Shown here: positions 1-8,427 of the stretch, piece by piece
Numbering within the stretch: the stretch's first letter is position 1
Layout of the letters: each line of letters opens with the position of its first letter
Program-made: the position numbers and the translations under genes
Notes under the pieces: generated by a model
What the model saw: the letters and a program-made list of their open reading frames with translations, nothing else
Databases searched by the model: none
Told to the model about the DNA's origin: nothing
DNA from: an uncultured Actinomycetes bacterium
GTDB taxonomy: Bacteria; Actinomycetota; Acidimicrobiia; Acidimicrobiales; RAAP-2
NCBI GenBank assembly: GCA_903860915.1
Contig: CAIOSJ010000018.1
Coordinates: 1-64,000, forward strand
Length of the DNA stretch: 64,000 nucleotides
Direction: 5' to 3'

Positions 1-150
1 CCTTCTTGGCCGGAGCCTTCTTGGCCGGAGCCTTCTTGGCCGGAGCCTTCTTGGCCGGAGCCTTCTTGGCCGGAGCCTTCTTGGCCGGAGCCTTCTTGGC
101 CGGAGCCTTCTTTACGGCAGCCTTCTTGGCCGGAGCCTTCTTGGCCGGAG
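1..150. repeat. Tandem array of a 15-bp unit (ccttcttggccggag): 9 exact copies and 1 variant copy in the window
   Basis: Directly visible: seven exact units at 1-105, variant ccttctttacggcag at 106-120, two exact units at 121-150. Confidence 0.95.
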
Positions 151-175
151 CCTTCTTCTTCGCAGCAGTAGCCAC
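1..175 (-). CDS. N-terminal part (truncated by window edge) of a protein starting with a Lys/Ala/Pro-rich histone H1-like tail ([30 protein letters not shown]...)
   Basis: Reverse strand: AAGGAGGGAAA then GTG start (175..173), then PAKKA repeats open to the window edge. Not in the ORF track because it has no stop in the window; the 154-aa plus-strand ORF here is its antisense shadow. Confidence 0.75.
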   Translation of the reverse strand, partial: MATAAKKKAPAKKAPAKKAAVKKAPAKKAPAKKAPAKKAPAKKAPAKKAPAKKAPAKK

Positions 176-459
176 TTTCCCTCCTTGGGAATCAATGTTG
201 CGTCGAGGAGTGCCTAAGTGCGCCACCGTGGCGACTCTGTACGGCTTCTCTACGACAAGCATGAACTCGACCGTGGGTCACCCAGCCTCCCGGCTGTGCG
301 GTTACCGACCGCAGTTCAAGGTCCATCGGCAGAAAAGTGATCGCACATTTATAAAGCTCAAATCCGCGACCGTTGTTCTTCACTTCCTAAAGACAATCAA
401 AAGTTCACACGCTTTTGTTCACTTTGTCAAGCATTCGAGAAAAATTTTCAAAACAAAAA

Positions 460-1752
460 ATGAACGATGACGAAATTTACATAGGACGTACTCCGACGGG
501 TGCACTGACGGCAGGTTCGCAACGTAGTGTCCTCGTACTCGGGCCTTCACGAAGTGGCAAGACTTCATCACTCGTAATTCCAAATATTTTGATGTCGAAT
601 CGTGCCGTGATAACCACGTCTACAAAAGATGACGTCTTGCGTTATGTAGCGACCGCGCACGACCATCACCGCACTTTGCTCTTTGATCCCAGCGGAGAAA
701 TTCCAACGCCGCTGGGTGTCACGCGAATTGGTTTTTCACCTCTCGCGGTGGCGCGAAAATGGGATCGCTCGTTATTGGCAACCCGCAGTCTGCTGGACGT
801 GCGCCGACGGAATCTCGAAGTGGGAGATGACCATTGGAGCGAACGAGCCACCGCTCTAGTGGCCCCCCTGTTTCACGCCGCCGCCCTGAGGGGTGACAGC
901 ATCGCGACCTTGAGCGCACAGGTGGACCATCGTGAGGCCGGGGTAGCACTGCGCGAACTATCGGAGCGATACGGTGCGAATCATCCATCAGCCACTATGT
1001 TGAGCTCAATCTTGAGCACCTCCGAACGTGAGCTTTCCTCAATTTGGTCCACTGCTTCTGGCCTCTTCGCCGGACTACGTTCAGACGCCGCTCGCCAAGC
1101 CAGCCGGGAAGGGGGTCTCGACATCAAAGAGTTTCTTCGCGGTCGTCACCACCTCCACATCGTGTCACCCAGCCGTCACCAAGCCATGGCCGCCCCGCTG
1201 ATAGTCGGGCTCATTGACGAAATCGTCGACGCCACGTATCGCCAGCATCGTGAAGTTCCCGGTCTTCTCCTGGCGCTCGACGAACTCGCCAATGTCGCGC
1301 CCCTGCCCCGTCTCGCGAGCATCGTTTCCGAGGGTGGGGGCCAAGGTGTTCTCACCATGGCCTGTCTCCAAGATCTCTCGCAGGCGCGCGCACGCTGGCC
1401 CACGACGTCGGATGGATTTCTCTCCCTCTTCGCCAACACGATTGTCCTACCAGGCGTCGCCGATCGAAGAACTCTGGAGCTCATCAGTTCCCTCGCTGGT
1501 GATGAGACCATCGAGCGAACGAGCACTCAGCGCAATCGACGAGGCCGCAGTGTTGGTTCGAATTCTTCTTGGGATGATCGACCGCGGCTACCCCTTGATG
1601 TGATTGCCCGAGGTAGAACTGGATACGCACTCGGTCTCTCGACGCGAAAAGAAGTCGAGTGGGTACCCCTGACGTCGGCCTACAACGACCCACGCTTTCG
1701 TCACTACCTCGAACGATCTCGTTCCACGGAGTCTCGCGAGCGCTCCCTCTGA
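460..1752 (+). CDS. VirD4/TraG-type conjugative coupling ATPase (TraM-recognition-domain like), no obvious N-terminal TM segment
   Basis: Walker [11 protein letters not shown] near the N-terminus; [29 protein letters not shown]...[12 protein letters not shown] is typical of VirD4/TraG. ATG at 460 preferred over the longer ORF. Confidence 0.85.
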   Translation: MNDDEIYIGRTPTGALTAGSQRSVLVLGPSRSGKTSSLVIPNILMSNRAVITTSTKDDVLRYVATAHDHHRTLLFDPSGEIPTPLGVTRIGFSPLAVARKWDRSLLATRSLLDVRRRNLEVGDDHWSERATALVAPLFHAAALRGDSIATLSAQVDHREAGVALRELSERYGANHPSATMLSSILSTSERELSSIWSTASGLFAGLRSDAARQASREGGLDIKEFLRGRHHLHIVSPSRHQAMAAPLIVGLIDEIVDATYRQHREVPGLLLALDELANVAPLPRLASIVSEGGGQGVLTMACLQDLSQARARWPTTSDGFLSLFANTIVLPGVADRRTLELISSLAGDETIERTSTQRNRRGRSVGSNSSWDDRPRLPLDVIARGRTGYALGLSTRKEVEWVPLTSAYNDPRFRHYLERSRSTESRERSL

Positions 1753-2705
1753 CGAGTACGTGAACGAACAAGTTCCAAGGCATGGGCTCGAGATACCGGA
1801 GCTTCGAAGTACCCAAATGAGTTGGAAAGTTCCGGGTAGGTCGTCGAAACCACACTCGATAAATGCTCAGGAGTAATTCCACGGACGTGAGCGTGGGCAC
1901 TTGCTTCGATAATGTCACGCCGAGTGATTCGTAGTCGACCCTCCAGCTGTCGCTGGTACGAGTGGGCATCGAAATCTCTTTCCTTGCGCTCTGGTACCTC
2001 GGGGCCCGAGACGTAGGAGCGAAGATCGCTACGCCATTGAGAGAGGATGTCCTCTCGACTCCAGAGAACCTTGTCCGGACGATCGCGATTATGCCCTGGC
2101 CACAACATACGAAATCCTTCGTCAATTCCTGATACGTATTCAGCACCGGTGAAGCTTCGCCACGCGTTGCGAGTGGTCGTGCGCGTGAGCCCTTCACGGA
2201 TACTTGCGAGATAAATGGCGTCAGCCGCTCCTAGGTGCACTCGCAGGCTCAAGGGGTCTAGCACTCGGCCGCTACGCGTTCGTGCAGCGACGAGTGCGTG
2301 ATCGTGCAGGTGGGGCTCGCCCCAACGATTCACGCCATGGGTGAAGGAGGTCACACCACGCCACGTATCCGCACGCGTCCAACGATTTCCATCTCGACTC
2401 ACTCGCACCAGCGTCGCCCGATCTTCCAAGTAGTTCAAGGTGGCTTGCACTGCTTCACGGTGAATGCGTACTGCCGATTGCTGTTCTTGCTCCGCGCCGA
2501 CTGCCACCAGTATGGAAAAGGGGCGAGGCGCCGCGAAGATAATGTCGTAACCCCTCACCCGCCCAGGCGAGTTCGCCAAGTCGACACCCGGACCAGCAGT
2601 GGGCCGCCATTCTGCTGGACCGTCACGTACGCCATCGAGTTCCAGAGCCTTATCGGTGCTGAGATACGACGTATCGGCACTTCGACGAGTTATGAGACGA
2701 ATCAC
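1704..2705 (-). CDS. TrwC/MobF-type relaxase domain protein, no helicase domain
   Basis: GYDIIFAAPRPFSILVAVG and FTHGVNRWGEPHLHDHALVAA (His-triad relaxase motif); about 333 aa. GTG start at 2705 has AAGGGAG upstream; the ORF track start is 2726. Confidence 0.75.
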   Translation of the reverse strand: MIRLITRRSADTSYLSTDKALELDGVRDGPAEWRPTAGPGVDLANSPGRVRGYDIIFAAPRPFSILVAVGAEQEQQSAVRIHREAVQATLNYLEDRATLVRVSRDGNRWTRADTWRGVTSFTHGVNRWGEPHLHDHALVAARTRSGRVLDPLSLRVHLGAADAIYLASIREGLTRTTTRNAWRSFTGAEYVSGIDEGFRMLWPGHNRDRPDKVLWSREDILSQWRSDLRSYVSGPEVPERKERDFDAHSYQRQLEGRLRITRRDIIEASAHAHVRGITPEHLSSVVSTTYPELSNSFGYFEAPVSRAHALELVRSRTRQRERSRDSVERDRSR

Positions 2706-2734
2706 GGATCTCCCTTGGAGACCCACAACGGTCG

Positions 2735-4678
2735 CTAGATCGACTCCACAATTCGCTTCGCGAGTACTCGGCCAGCCTTAGTGTGCGACTCCGACAGGAC
2801 TGACGCTCCGGGTCCGGCTTGGCACATCAAGTGGTCCAGGAAACTGTCGTCAGCCACGCGCACCCTCACCACTCGCTGCGGCGTGTCGTTCAGGGCCCAG
2901 ACGGTGTGGGGCAGAGACTCAAAGAGCCAGCGCTGCGAGTCATTGATAGCTATTACCACCTCGGCTCCGCCTTCGAAGGGCATGGTAATCCAGTCAAGCA
3001 AGGGGTCTGGGGTGGCCACGACGAAAGGTTCCCCTTTCTCACCCACACTGACGATGCGATCAATACGCCACGTACGCCACTCGGCCACCTCGACATAGAA
3101 GGCTCGGACGTAGTAGTGATGGTCCCGAATTCCAATACTCCCAGGAATAATGGTCCGGGTGGACTCGCGGTCATCGTTCGCCCCGAAGTAGGTGATGGGG
3201 ATCTCGTATCCTATGGCGGCTTGAATCGCCGGGACGAAGGCCGGGATATCTAGGTGTACGTCAATGTGCGACTGAGTCACCTTTTCGATTTTGAGAATTA
3301 TTCCGTCGAGCACACTCGAGGGTTGTAAGCCAGCGGCTTGCTTCAGGGCCACTAGAAGTTCTATGACGTCCTTACGCGTCATCGCCGAAAGCTCGCCGCC
3401 CTTGGCGTTGGTGACGATATTTGATCGCTGGTACGAAGGGTCGTACAGGTCTTCTTCATCGAAGTCGTCGGCGGGAATGATCGCCACGAGGTAGCCACCA
3501 TTGTGGCGATGCGACTGCATAGAAATGAATTTGTTCATGAGGTGTTTTACCAACTCAATATCCATCGAGAAGCGCTCCGCCAACTCAGACGCCAGAATCG
3601 GTCCGTCCGCCGCGTACACCGTTGCCACAATCTGCAGAGCCTGCGCAAAGGCGTTGGGGCGATTCGAGATTTCGGGAAAGGTGAAACTCGTAGCGTCGAG
3701 CTTCGACTTCTTATTCACTCCGCGAAACCAGGTTTTCATTTCGGTGGCTAGCCACTTGGGCTGAACTTGGTGTGCAAATTCAGCAATGGATATCATCATC
3801 CGCAACGCCGCCGTGCGACCATCGAAGAAGGTTCGAACTTCCAACCTCTCACCGTCGACCCCCAGCGTTACGAACTGAGCACCGGCCAGCCTCGTTTCAA
3901 TCGCCCCCCGATGACGCGAAGAAATCGTGAAAATCACCTCCACTGGTTCCACCGACTCTTCGAAGAGGGGGCTCCACTTTTCCGCGGCCTCCAGGAACTC
4001 ATCAGGCACGACGGCACGACGGACTGTCACTTCGGGGATGGATTCGATACGACTCACCCTGAACCCACGAATGGACTTCTCCTCGACGTCGTAGCCCACG
4101 ACGTACAACTGACCCTGATCGCTGATCAAACGCAAGGGGGTGACTTCTCTCGACTTGAGTTTCTTCGATCGGTAGTCGAAGCGGACCGTCTGTCGTTGCG
4201 CCTCAGCGACCGCCAGGGGCAGCAGCGCTGAGGGAAAAGTCAATGCGCTGGACGACGCGCTGGTAGATCCAAACAAGCGAGCAACGCCATCACTGCCGAT
4301 GCCGAGTAAACTAAGTGCGGAAACGACGACGTCATTTTCCTCCTCCGTGAAGTCGATAGCGGGAGCCAAGTAGTCGTCAGCATTGATGGAATACACTTCA
4401 ACGCCGTCGTCATTGCGGGTCATAGTGATTCGTATGCCGAGGTCTCTAATGTCGGACTTATCACGCTCAAATTTTTGACGCCGCGCGGTTTGATTTCCGT
4501 CGTAGGCCAACTTCTTTCCGGGGTTGCGGGTCCCTCGCGAATAATCATCGATCGTCAGGCTGTCGAGGATTTCCTCCTGCGTGAGGGGGGTGTGAGCCCT
4601 GTACGCCTCAACCAGAGTGTGGAAGAGAACGATCTTGCGCTCACGGCTCTCTTCGCTCGCTCCTCTGAATTCCGCCAT
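2735..4678 (-). CDS. pafBC: Fused PafB-PafC-like double HTH-WYL transcriptional regulator
   Basis: Two tandem HTH+WYL-like halves (RQTVRFDYRSKKLKSREVTPLRLI...GQLYVVGYD and YEIPITYFGANDDRESTRTIIPGSIGIRDHHYYVRAFYVEVAEWRTWRIDRI). ATG at 4678 or GTG at 4699. Confidence 0.8.
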   Translation of the reverse strand: MAEFRGASEESRERKIVLFHTLVEAYRAHTPLTQEEILDSLTIDDYSRGTRNPGKKLAYDGNQTARRQKFERDKSDIRDLGIRITMTRNDDGVEVYSINADDYLAPAIDFTEEENDVVVSALSLLGIGSDGVARLFGSTSASSSALTFPSALLPLAVAEAQRQTVRFDYRSKKLKSREVTPLRLISDQGQLYVVGYDVEEKSIRGFRVSRIESIPEVTVRRAVVPDEFLEAAEKWSPLFEESVEPVEVIFTISSRHRGAIETRLAGAQFVTLGVDGERLEVRTFFDGRTAALRMMISIAEFAHQVQPKWLATEMKTWFRGVNKKSKLDATSFTFPEISNRPNAFAQALQIVATVYAADGPILASELAERFSMDIELVKHLMNKFISMQSHRHNGGYLVAIIPADDFDEEDLYDPSYQRSNIVTNAKGGELSAMTRKDVIELLVALKQAAGLQPSSVLDGIILKIEKVTQSHIDVHLDIPAFVPAIQAAIGYEIPITYFGANDDRESTRTIIPGSIGIRDHHYYVRAFYVEVAEWRTWRIDRIVSVGEKGEPFVVATPDPLLDWITMPFEGGAEVVIAINDSQRWLFESLPHTVWALNDTPQRVVRVRVADDSFLDHLMCQAGPGASVLSESHTKAGRVLAKRIVESI

Positions 4679-4893
4679 CTCGTTCCTCGTCTCCGTCACG
4701 CTACATCCCCGTCAAGTGCAGGGGCACTAAGGATAGGTGAGCGCTGCGACACGCGCTATCGCCCCTTCGTCCACTGCCTACCGTACGGTGAATTTCTCTC
4801 TCCATAACGACGGATAGCAACGAGGAAGGCTAGAGACAGTCATTAGAAAAAAATTCTGTTATCTTTCACCATATAGATGCGTGGGGGGGGACT

Positions 4894-5244
4894 TTGGGTC
4901 GCTCGGTTCAATACAAAGATCGTAGTTGTCGCCTGACGGGGGATTCTCTGACCGTACGGCGCCTCAGCCCGTGGTCACGACGACCCATCACTTTCCCCAT
5001 TTCTACCATCGCTTCGTACGTCATTGTTGAATTCCTTAGACCCAGTGGGGGTGGTTTGCCTCAATCTGGTCGAAATTCTCGTGGCGTTACTTATTCCTCT
5101 GATCCTCAACGGTGGCGTCGCACCGCGGCGCTCGAAATTCGCCTGCAGAGTGGAAGGTGCTACGGCTTTACCCCCGCCCACCCCCAACGCGTCGCTGAAC
5201 TTCTCGATCGACTTTCGGTGCGCCGGGACCTTTCACCGTCCTAG
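4894..5244 (+). CDS. Small hypothetical protein, possibly PH-like
   Basis: ORF of 116 aa with ALEIRLQSGRCYGFTPAHPQRVAELLDRL; TTG start; fills a gap between genes. Confidence 0.45.
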   Translation: MGRSVQYKDRSCRLTGDSLTVRRLSPWSRRPITFPISTIASYVIVEFLRPSGGGLPQSGRNSRGVTYSSDPQRWRRTAALEIRLQSGRCYGFTPAHPQRVAELLDRLSVRRDLSPS

Positions 5245-5304
5245 GACTGGTCAGCCGACGCCGGAGCAAAGACGGGTGGGTAGAATGGGTGAGCAAGGAG
5301 TCCA

Positions 5305-5595
5305 ATGCCCACCTACGAATACGAATGCACCGTGTGCGCCGAACGCAGCGAAGCCGTTCAGCGTTTCACCGATGACCCGCTAACAGTCTGCACCAGCTGC
5401 GGCGGTGCTCTGCGAAAAGTCTTTTCTGCCGTTGGAGTGGTATTTAAAGGCAGCGGATTTTATAAAACCGACTCGCGTGGCGCCTCCTCGGCAAGTACTC
5501 CCCCGTCGTCCACCTCGACCAGCGCCGAGAGTGCACCTACGCCGGCTGCCGCACCAGCTGCCGCACCAGCAGCCACGCCACCCGCCGCAAACTAG
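5305..5595 (+). CDS. FmdB family zinc-ribbon protein
   Basis: MPTYEYECTVCAERSEAVQRF...CTSCGGALRKVFSAVGVVFKGSGFYKTD; Ala/Pro-rich tail. Confidence 0.9.
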   Translation: MPTYEYECTVCAERSEAVQRFTDDPLTVCTSCGGALRKVFSAVGVVFKGSGFYKTDSRGASSASTPPSSTSTSAESAPTPAAAPAAAPAATPPAAN

Positions 5596-6951
5596 TTACG
5601 ACCCCGAGACCGAGATGCCAGCGATGGCCAAGGATTGACCCGCGGCGCTACCAGGTAGCCACTCGACGTCGTTGCCAACCATGACGACATCCTGCAGCAT
5701 TCTTTGCAGGGTTGAGGCTACGGTCACTTCACGGATTGGTTCGGCAATTTCGCCATTTCTAATCATCAGTCCGGTAATTCCCACCGAGAAATCCCCCGAA
5801 ATTGGGTTAACTCCCGAATGAACACCCGTAAGTGACTCCACGAAGATTCCATCTCCAAGGGCTCGGAAGATTTCTTCCTGCGTCTGCGCACCCGAGGCTA
5901 ACTGCAGGGCTCGGCACCCGGCCGAGGGTGAACCCGCGATGCCTCCCCGTAGGGCGCTGCCCGTCGAACGGGTACCGGCGCGGCGAGCCGAAACGGTGTC
6001 GTACACGAAACCTCGAAGTTGGCCATTTTCGATGAGAACATTCCGGCGACACGCTAAACCTTCACCATCGAAAGGGCTCGCGGCGAAGTGGCGAACGTCA
6101 GTGGGATCGTCCACGAGACTCACGCACTGCGCGGCGACTACTTCACCCAGTCGCTCCGCAAAAAATGAACGTCCGCGAACCACCGCCTCGCCCGATAAGG
6201 CGGAACCAATGATGGCGAGAAGGGTCGCCGAGGTTCGCGGATCGAAGACTGCCGTAGTTTTCATCGACGTGGGCTTCACGGCTCCGAGCATGCGGGTGGC
6301 TCGGCGCACCGCGTCACGAGTGGCGACGTCCCCATCAAGATCACGTGGCGATCTTCCGACTGATGACCCCCAACCCGTTTGGTCTGACGACCCGTCAGTT
6401 GCAATCGCTACTACCGAGAGGTACGCACCCGTGCGAGCGTAGGACGCCGACACGCCAAAGGTGGAGGCCAGCGCCGCTTCACTGATGTAGTCCGTGTAGC
6501 CAGCCGAGTCGACTTGACGGATTCGTGGGTCAGCCGAGCGGACCGCTTTCTCTAGGTCAATGGCCATAGCGATTTTTTCGTCCAGCGGTGTACTCGCCAC
6601 CGAGGGGTCGGAGAGCTGCAGTTCGACCGCTGCGACTCCGTCGGGCCGGGCGAAGGTGACGTATTCGTCAAGAGATGCGTAGCGCGCGTTGTCGCGAGCT
6701 TCGCGCAGGGCCGTCGCAACAGCGTCCTCGTCGAGTGAACCCGCCCACGCGGTTCCTATTCGAGCCCCACCCTCACTCTCCTGCAGTATTCGAATCCCCA
6801 CACCCGCTGAGGTGGCCGACGAGAATTTCTCGATTTTCCCCTGGTACGCCTCAATCTCCGTATCGCTGCCGCTGGAGAGAAATACTTCGATATGTTCGCT
6901 GCCCTCCACGCGTTCCAGAATCTTGTGGGCCTGCGCCAGTAATTCGCTCAT
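5596..6951 (-). CDS. pmbA: TldE/PmbA family metallopeptidase-like protein
   Basis: TldD/PmbA-type sequence paired with the TldD-like gene; 4-bp overlap with it. Confidence 0.85.
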   Translation of the reverse strand: MSELLAQAHKILERVEGSEHIEVFLSSGSDTEIEAYQGKIEKFSSATSAGVGIRILQESEGGARIGTAWAGSLDEDAVATALREARDNARYASLDEYVTFARPDGVAAVELQLSDPSVASTPLDEKIAMAIDLEKAVRSADPRIRQVDSAGYTDYISEAALASTFGVSASYARTGAYLSVVAIATDGSSDQTGWGSSVGRSPRDLDGDVATRDAVRRATRMLGAVKPTSMKTTAVFDPRTSATLLAIIGSALSGEAVVRGRSFFAERLGEVVAAQCVSLVDDPTDVRHFAASPFDGEGLACRRNVLIENGQLRGFVYDTVSARRAGTRSTGSALRGGIAGSPSAGCRALQLASGAQTQEEIFRALGDGIFVESLTGVHSGVNPISGDFSVGITGLMIRNGEIAEPIREVTVASTLQRMLQDVVMVGNDVEWLPGSAAGQSLAIAGISVSGS

Positions 6952-8348
6952 CCCGCCGTTCCTCCAATCGTTACGCCCGTTAGGCGCATCGTCGCTTGCC
7001 CCGTTCCCACCGGAACCTGCTGACCGTCCTTGCCACAGGTACCAGGAGTCATCGAAAAATCGTTGGCGACCGCGTCAACGCGCTTCAATACGTCGGGACC
7101 GTTGCCGATCAGATTGCAATCTCTGAGCGGCGTCGTAATTTTCCCATCCTCGATCATGAATGCGGCAGTCATTCCAAAGACGAAATCTCCGGTCGTCGTA
7201 TTCACTTGGCCCCCACCCAGTTGAGCCACGTAGACGCCCCGAGGAGTTTGGGCGATTATTTCGTCAGCCGATTCACTGCCCTCCAGGAGATAGGTATTGG
7301 TCATTCGCACCATCGGAAGGTGTTGGTAACTCTGCCGGCGACCGTTGCCGGAAGACGATCGGCCGTCCTTGCGAGCCTGAAGGAAGTCCCACATGTAGTC
7401 GGTGAGGACTCCATTTTCAATGAGTACGTTGCGCGAAGATGGGCGGCCCTCATCGTCAATCGCGAGGTACCCCCACTCACCGCTGACGGTTCCGTCATCG
7501 ACCAGGGTGACCAGTGGACTCGCGACGAGTTCACCAACTTTTCCGGCGTACACCGAGGCCTGTTTCAATATCGCGTCGGCCTCAAGACCGTGTCCACAGG
7601 CTTCGTGAAAGAGGATACCCCCCGTACCGCCGGCCAGAACTACGGGCAGATCACCGGATGGAGCTGGACGAGCTCGCAACTTCGTCAGGGCCTGCTGCGC
7701 TGCTCCACGCGCCGCCTCAGCAATTTTTTCGTCAGTCAATATTTCGAATCCTCGGGTACCCGCAATTGGGCGGTAACCGGTCTGCATACCCGAATCGCCT
7801 AGGGCCACGCACTGTACGTTGAACCTCGTTCGCACTTGGTGATCACTGGCGTAGACACCCTCGGAATTAGCCACGACGAAGTGACGCGACGAATCACCGA
7901 CGCCAACTTGGACTTGACTGATAGCCGCCCCCGTGGAGCGAGCCACGTCGTCGGCGTGCTTGAGCATGGCAATCTTTCGCGACTTCTCGACATCTTGGGG
8001 CGCGATACTGGCCAGTGATTCGTAGTTGCGCTGCTCGCCTAGTCGCACTTCGACGACGCCGCCCCCACCGCGGCGCGCCACCGAAGCGGCGGCCTCTGCG
8101 GCTGCGATGAGGCCTCGCTCGCTCAGATCCGCCGTATGAGCGAATCCGGTGGTTTCACCGACCACGACGCGAATACCCGCGCCGCGATCGCGACCCGAGC
8201 TCAGCTCTTCCACTCGACGTTGATCGAGCATGGCCGAACTGGTCGTTCGGTCTTCGACAAACACTTCGGCGAAGTCGCCGCCGCGGGCCATTGCCACGCC
8301 CAGAACGTTTTCCAAGAAGCCACGGGTGACCGATTCGAGAGAATGCAT
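6948..8348 (-). CDS. tldD: TldD family metalloprotease
   Basis: HEACGHGLEAD metal-binding motif, GGGQVNTTTGDFVFGM; ATG at 8348 (longest ORF to 8390). Confidence 0.9.
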   Translation of the reverse strand: MHSLESVTRGFLENVLGVAMARGGDFAEVFVEDRTTSSAMLDQRRVEELSSGRDRGAGIRVVVGETTGFAHTADLSERGLIAAAEAAASVARRGGGGVVEVRLGEQRNYESLASIAPQDVEKSRKIAMLKHADDVARSTGAAISQVQVGVGDSSRHFVVANSEGVYASDHQVRTRFNVQCVALGDSGMQTGYRPIAGTRGFEILTDEKIAEAARGAAQQALTKLRARPAPSGDLPVVLAGGTGGILFHEACGHGLEADAILKQASVYAGKVGELVASPLVTLVDDGTVSGEWGYLAIDDEGRPSSRNVLIENGVLTDYMWDFLQARKDGRSSSGNGRRQSYQHLPMVRMTNTYLLEGSESADEIIAQTPRGVYVAQLGGGQVNTTTGDFVFGMTAAFMIEDGKITTPLRDCNLIGNGPDVLKRVDAVANDFSMTPGTCGKDGQQVPVGTGQATMRLTGVTIGGTAG

Positions 8349-8427
8349 GAAGTGAGCATACGTCGCAGCATCGTGGGTACCTGCCGCCAAGGAAATCTGA
8401 AAAACAATAGGACTGTAAGGTTGCTAC

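Noticed and set aside
1-150. Possible CRISPR array
   Set aside because: Contiguous 15-bp units with no spacers; they encode PAKKA in frame.
6-470. 154-aa plus-strand ORF rich in AGAFL repeats
   Set aside because: Antisense of the PAKKA-encoding minus-strand repeat, then non-coding; the minus frame has a good RBS and start.
1484-2197. 237-aa minus ORF
   Set aside because: Runs antisense to the VirD4-like gene and out of frame within the relaxase gene; no recognisable domain.
6996-7802. 268-aa plus ORF
   Set aside because: Antisense shadow of tldD.
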